Origin: CAYYOS01 sp964473355
GTDB taxonomy: Bacteria; Pseudomonadota; Gammaproteobacteria; Burkholderiales; REEB80
NCBI GenBank assembly: GCA_964473355.1
Contig: CAYYOS010000128.1
Location: 1-7,092, forward strand
Direction: 5' to 3'
Length of the DNA: 7,092 nucleotides
Shown here one piece after another: positions 6,247 to 7,092 of the stretch. Below the pieces are notes generated by a model that worked only from the letters and a program-made list of their open reading frames with translations, was not told the origin of the DNA and searched no databases. The translations under genes were made by a program, and so were the position numbers. Position 1 is the stretch's first letter. Each line of letters starts with the position of its first letter.

Positions 6247-6276
6247 ATTTAAGCATCTTCTGCGCACAAGCGTCAA
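6247..6276 (-). promoter_or_regulatory. Candidate sigma70 promoter for aroE-mtgA
   Basis: On the minus strand TTGACG (6271-6276, five of six consensus bases) is followed after 18 bp by TTAAAT (6247-6252, four of six). Transcription would begin near 6240, leaving a leader of about 35 bases to the ATG at 6205 and lying downstream of the alternative ATG at 6256, which supports the shorter aroE. Inferred from motif match only. Confidence 0.4.
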
Positions 6277-6323
6277 GCGTAGATTGCCCGCTGTGGGCCC
6301 GTCAACTTACTTGGATATTTAGC

Positions 6324-6327
6324 AAGG
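6324..6327 (+). promoter_or_regulatory. Shine-Dalgarno AAGG that decides the GTG start of the CDF gene
   Basis: AAGG lies eight bases upstream of GTG 6336. An in-frame TAA at 6330-6332 closes the frame immediately upstream, so GTG 6336 is the furthest possible start. The next in-frame ATG (6492) would remove the first membrane helix and part of the metal site region, so GTG is preferred. Confidence 0.65.
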
Positions 6328-6335
6328 CTTAACTC

Positions 6336-7092
6336 GTGCCATATCGCCACTCCCATGCTCATTTTGCGCCCGGTGATCACGCAAGCAGCTATGAAGCTGC
6401 CCGCAAAGTGACCTGGATAAGCATCGCCGTCAATCTTCTCCTAACAGTATTGCAACTGGTAGTCGGCTTTTTCGGCAAATCCCAAGCCTTAATGGCGGAT
6501 GGCCTGCACTCACTATCTGACTTGCTTTCCGATTTCATGGTGCTCTTTGCCAATAGCAAAAGCCACCGGCGAGCCGATGCCGATCATCCCTATGGCCACG
6601 CCCGATTTGAGACTGCTACCACCCTGCTGTTAGGGTTCTTGTTACTAGGTATGGGGGTCGCATTGCTGTGGGGGGCGGGGATGCGCCTGCGCGATCCGCA
6701 AGCGTTGCAATCCGTGCATCCGGCAACGCTGTGGGTGGCCATTTTTACGCTGTTTGCGAAGGAAGGCTTATTCCGCTACATGATGCGCGTGGGTAAACGC
6801 ATGCGCTCCTCCCTTATTATCGCCAATGCATGGCATTCGCGCTCGGACGCCGCCTCATCCTTAGTCGTGGTGATCGGCATAGGCGGCAATTTATTAGGTG
6901 CTACCTTTCTTGACTTGCTCGCGGCGGCTTTAGTGGCGTTTATGATTGCCGGGATGGGCGTTAAACTTGCCTTTGATGCGCTAGCGGAATTAGTAGATAC
7001 CGGGCTCGCAGAAAAGGAAGTGGCGGCGATTCGCGAGACGCTAGTCGCCATCCCCGGCGTCCGCGGTCTCCACGACCTACGCACTCGCAAAA
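6336..7092 (+). CDS. Cation diffusion facilitator family metal transporter (3' end cut by window)
   Basis: The only rightward gene; 252 residues are visible and the frame is open at the window edge, against about 300 for E. coli FieF, so roughly the last 50 or more residues are missing. It is an inner-membrane divalent-cation/proton antiporter of the CDF family (Zn2+, Fe2+ or related metals). The His-rich start PYRHSHAHFAPGDH could bind metal. Helices are at about 25-46, 50-72, 93-114, 129-148, 160-183 and 190-212. Site A residues are H58 and D62 in ADGLHSLSDLLSDF (helix 2) and H167 and D171 in ANAWHSRSDAASS (helix 5). D81-ADHPYGH88-ARFE after helix 2 matches the conserved DxxHPYGHxxxE region of site B. 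The cytoplasmic metal-binding domain begins near 214 and ends here at IPGVRGLHDLRTRK. An HD-HD site A differs from FieF (DD-HD) and resembles zinc-selective members, so zinc is the best guess. It is divergent from aroE across 130 bp. The GTG start has a Shine-Dalgarno AAGG. It could also be named fieF-like, but I would not assign the symbol. Confidence 0.94.
   Translation, partial: MPYRHSHAHFAPGDHASSYEAARKVTWISIAVNLLLTVLQLVVGFFGKSQALMADGLHSLSDLLSDFMVLFANSKSHRRADADHPYGHARFETATTLLLGFLLLGMGVALLWGAGMRLRDPQALQSVHPATLWVAIFTLFAKEGLFRYMMRVGKRMRSSLIIANAWHSRSDAASSLVVVIGIGGNLLGATFLDLLAAALVAFMIAGMGVKLAFDALAELVDTGLAEKEVAAIRETLVAIPGVRGLHDLRTRK

Noticed and set aside
6206..6256. Longer AroE from the ATG at 6256
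   Set aside because: The 17 extra residues do not resemble AroE N termini, the ATG has no suitably spaced Shine-Dalgarno, and the best promoter would start transcripts downstream of it.
6284..6319. Promoter for the CDF gene (TTGCCC with downstream TTACTT or GATATT)
   Set aside because: Spacing or -10 match is poor, and GATATT would place the start site on the Shine-Dalgarno; the CDF promoter remains unassigned.
6776..7090. Minus-strand open frame opposite the CDF gene
   Set aside because: Low-complexity Ser/Ala-rich translation antisense to a well-conserved membrane protein; a shadow.

Overview
The window looks like ordinary chromosomal DNA of a Gram-negative proteobacterium, most likely a beta- or gammaproteobacterium. 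The grounds are a monofunctional peptidoglycan glycosyltransferase (MtgA) directly downstream of shikimate dehydrogenase (aroE), an arrangement I recall from betaproteobacteria, an MgtE and a cation diffusion facilitator (CDF) of proteobacterial type, a MocR regulator with the EDDxxGDL motif, and a dispersed palindrome of the CGTCATTCCCGCG type common in these groups. Base composition is near 50% G+C with A/T-rich gaps. I see no rRNA, tRNA, transposase, phage gene or CRISPR.

Layout from left to right: (1) 1-76, the tail beyond a leftward gene, with a possible terminator. (2) 77-1513, a leftward MocR/GntR regulator with an aminotransferase-like domain. (3) 1617-2999, a leftward dihydrolipoamide dehydrogenase-like flavoprotein. 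(4) 3003-4373, leftward mgtE, only 3 bp upstream of the flavoprotein gene, so the two form a tight transcription unit that may read on into the regulator. (5) 4374-4700, a gene-free stretch with a probable mgtE promoter, a REP-like palindrome, a weak terminator for the next genes and a striking 7-bp tandem repeat array. (6) 4701-5447 and 5393-6205, leftward mtgA and aroE, overlapping by 55 bp. (7) 6206-6335, a divergent promoter region. (8) 6336 to the right edge, a rightward CDF metal transporter starting at GTG and cut off by the window end; it is the only + strand gene.

Functionally the window holds housekeeping genes: aromatic amino acid precursor synthesis (aroE), cell wall glycan polymerisation (mtgA), magnesium transport (mgtE) and divalent metal export (CDF). 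Two genes have uncertain substrates: the flavoprotein, which has no 2-oxoacid dehydrogenase partner here, and the MocR regulator, whose target is not visible.

I did not find a convincing undescribed system. The points most worth a second look are the block-structured heptamer array next to the mtgA stop codon, the mgtE-coupled flavoprotein with an atypical nucleotide-binding loop, a MocR protein lacking a usual PLP-site tyrosine, and short operator-like repeats upstream of mocR and mgtE.
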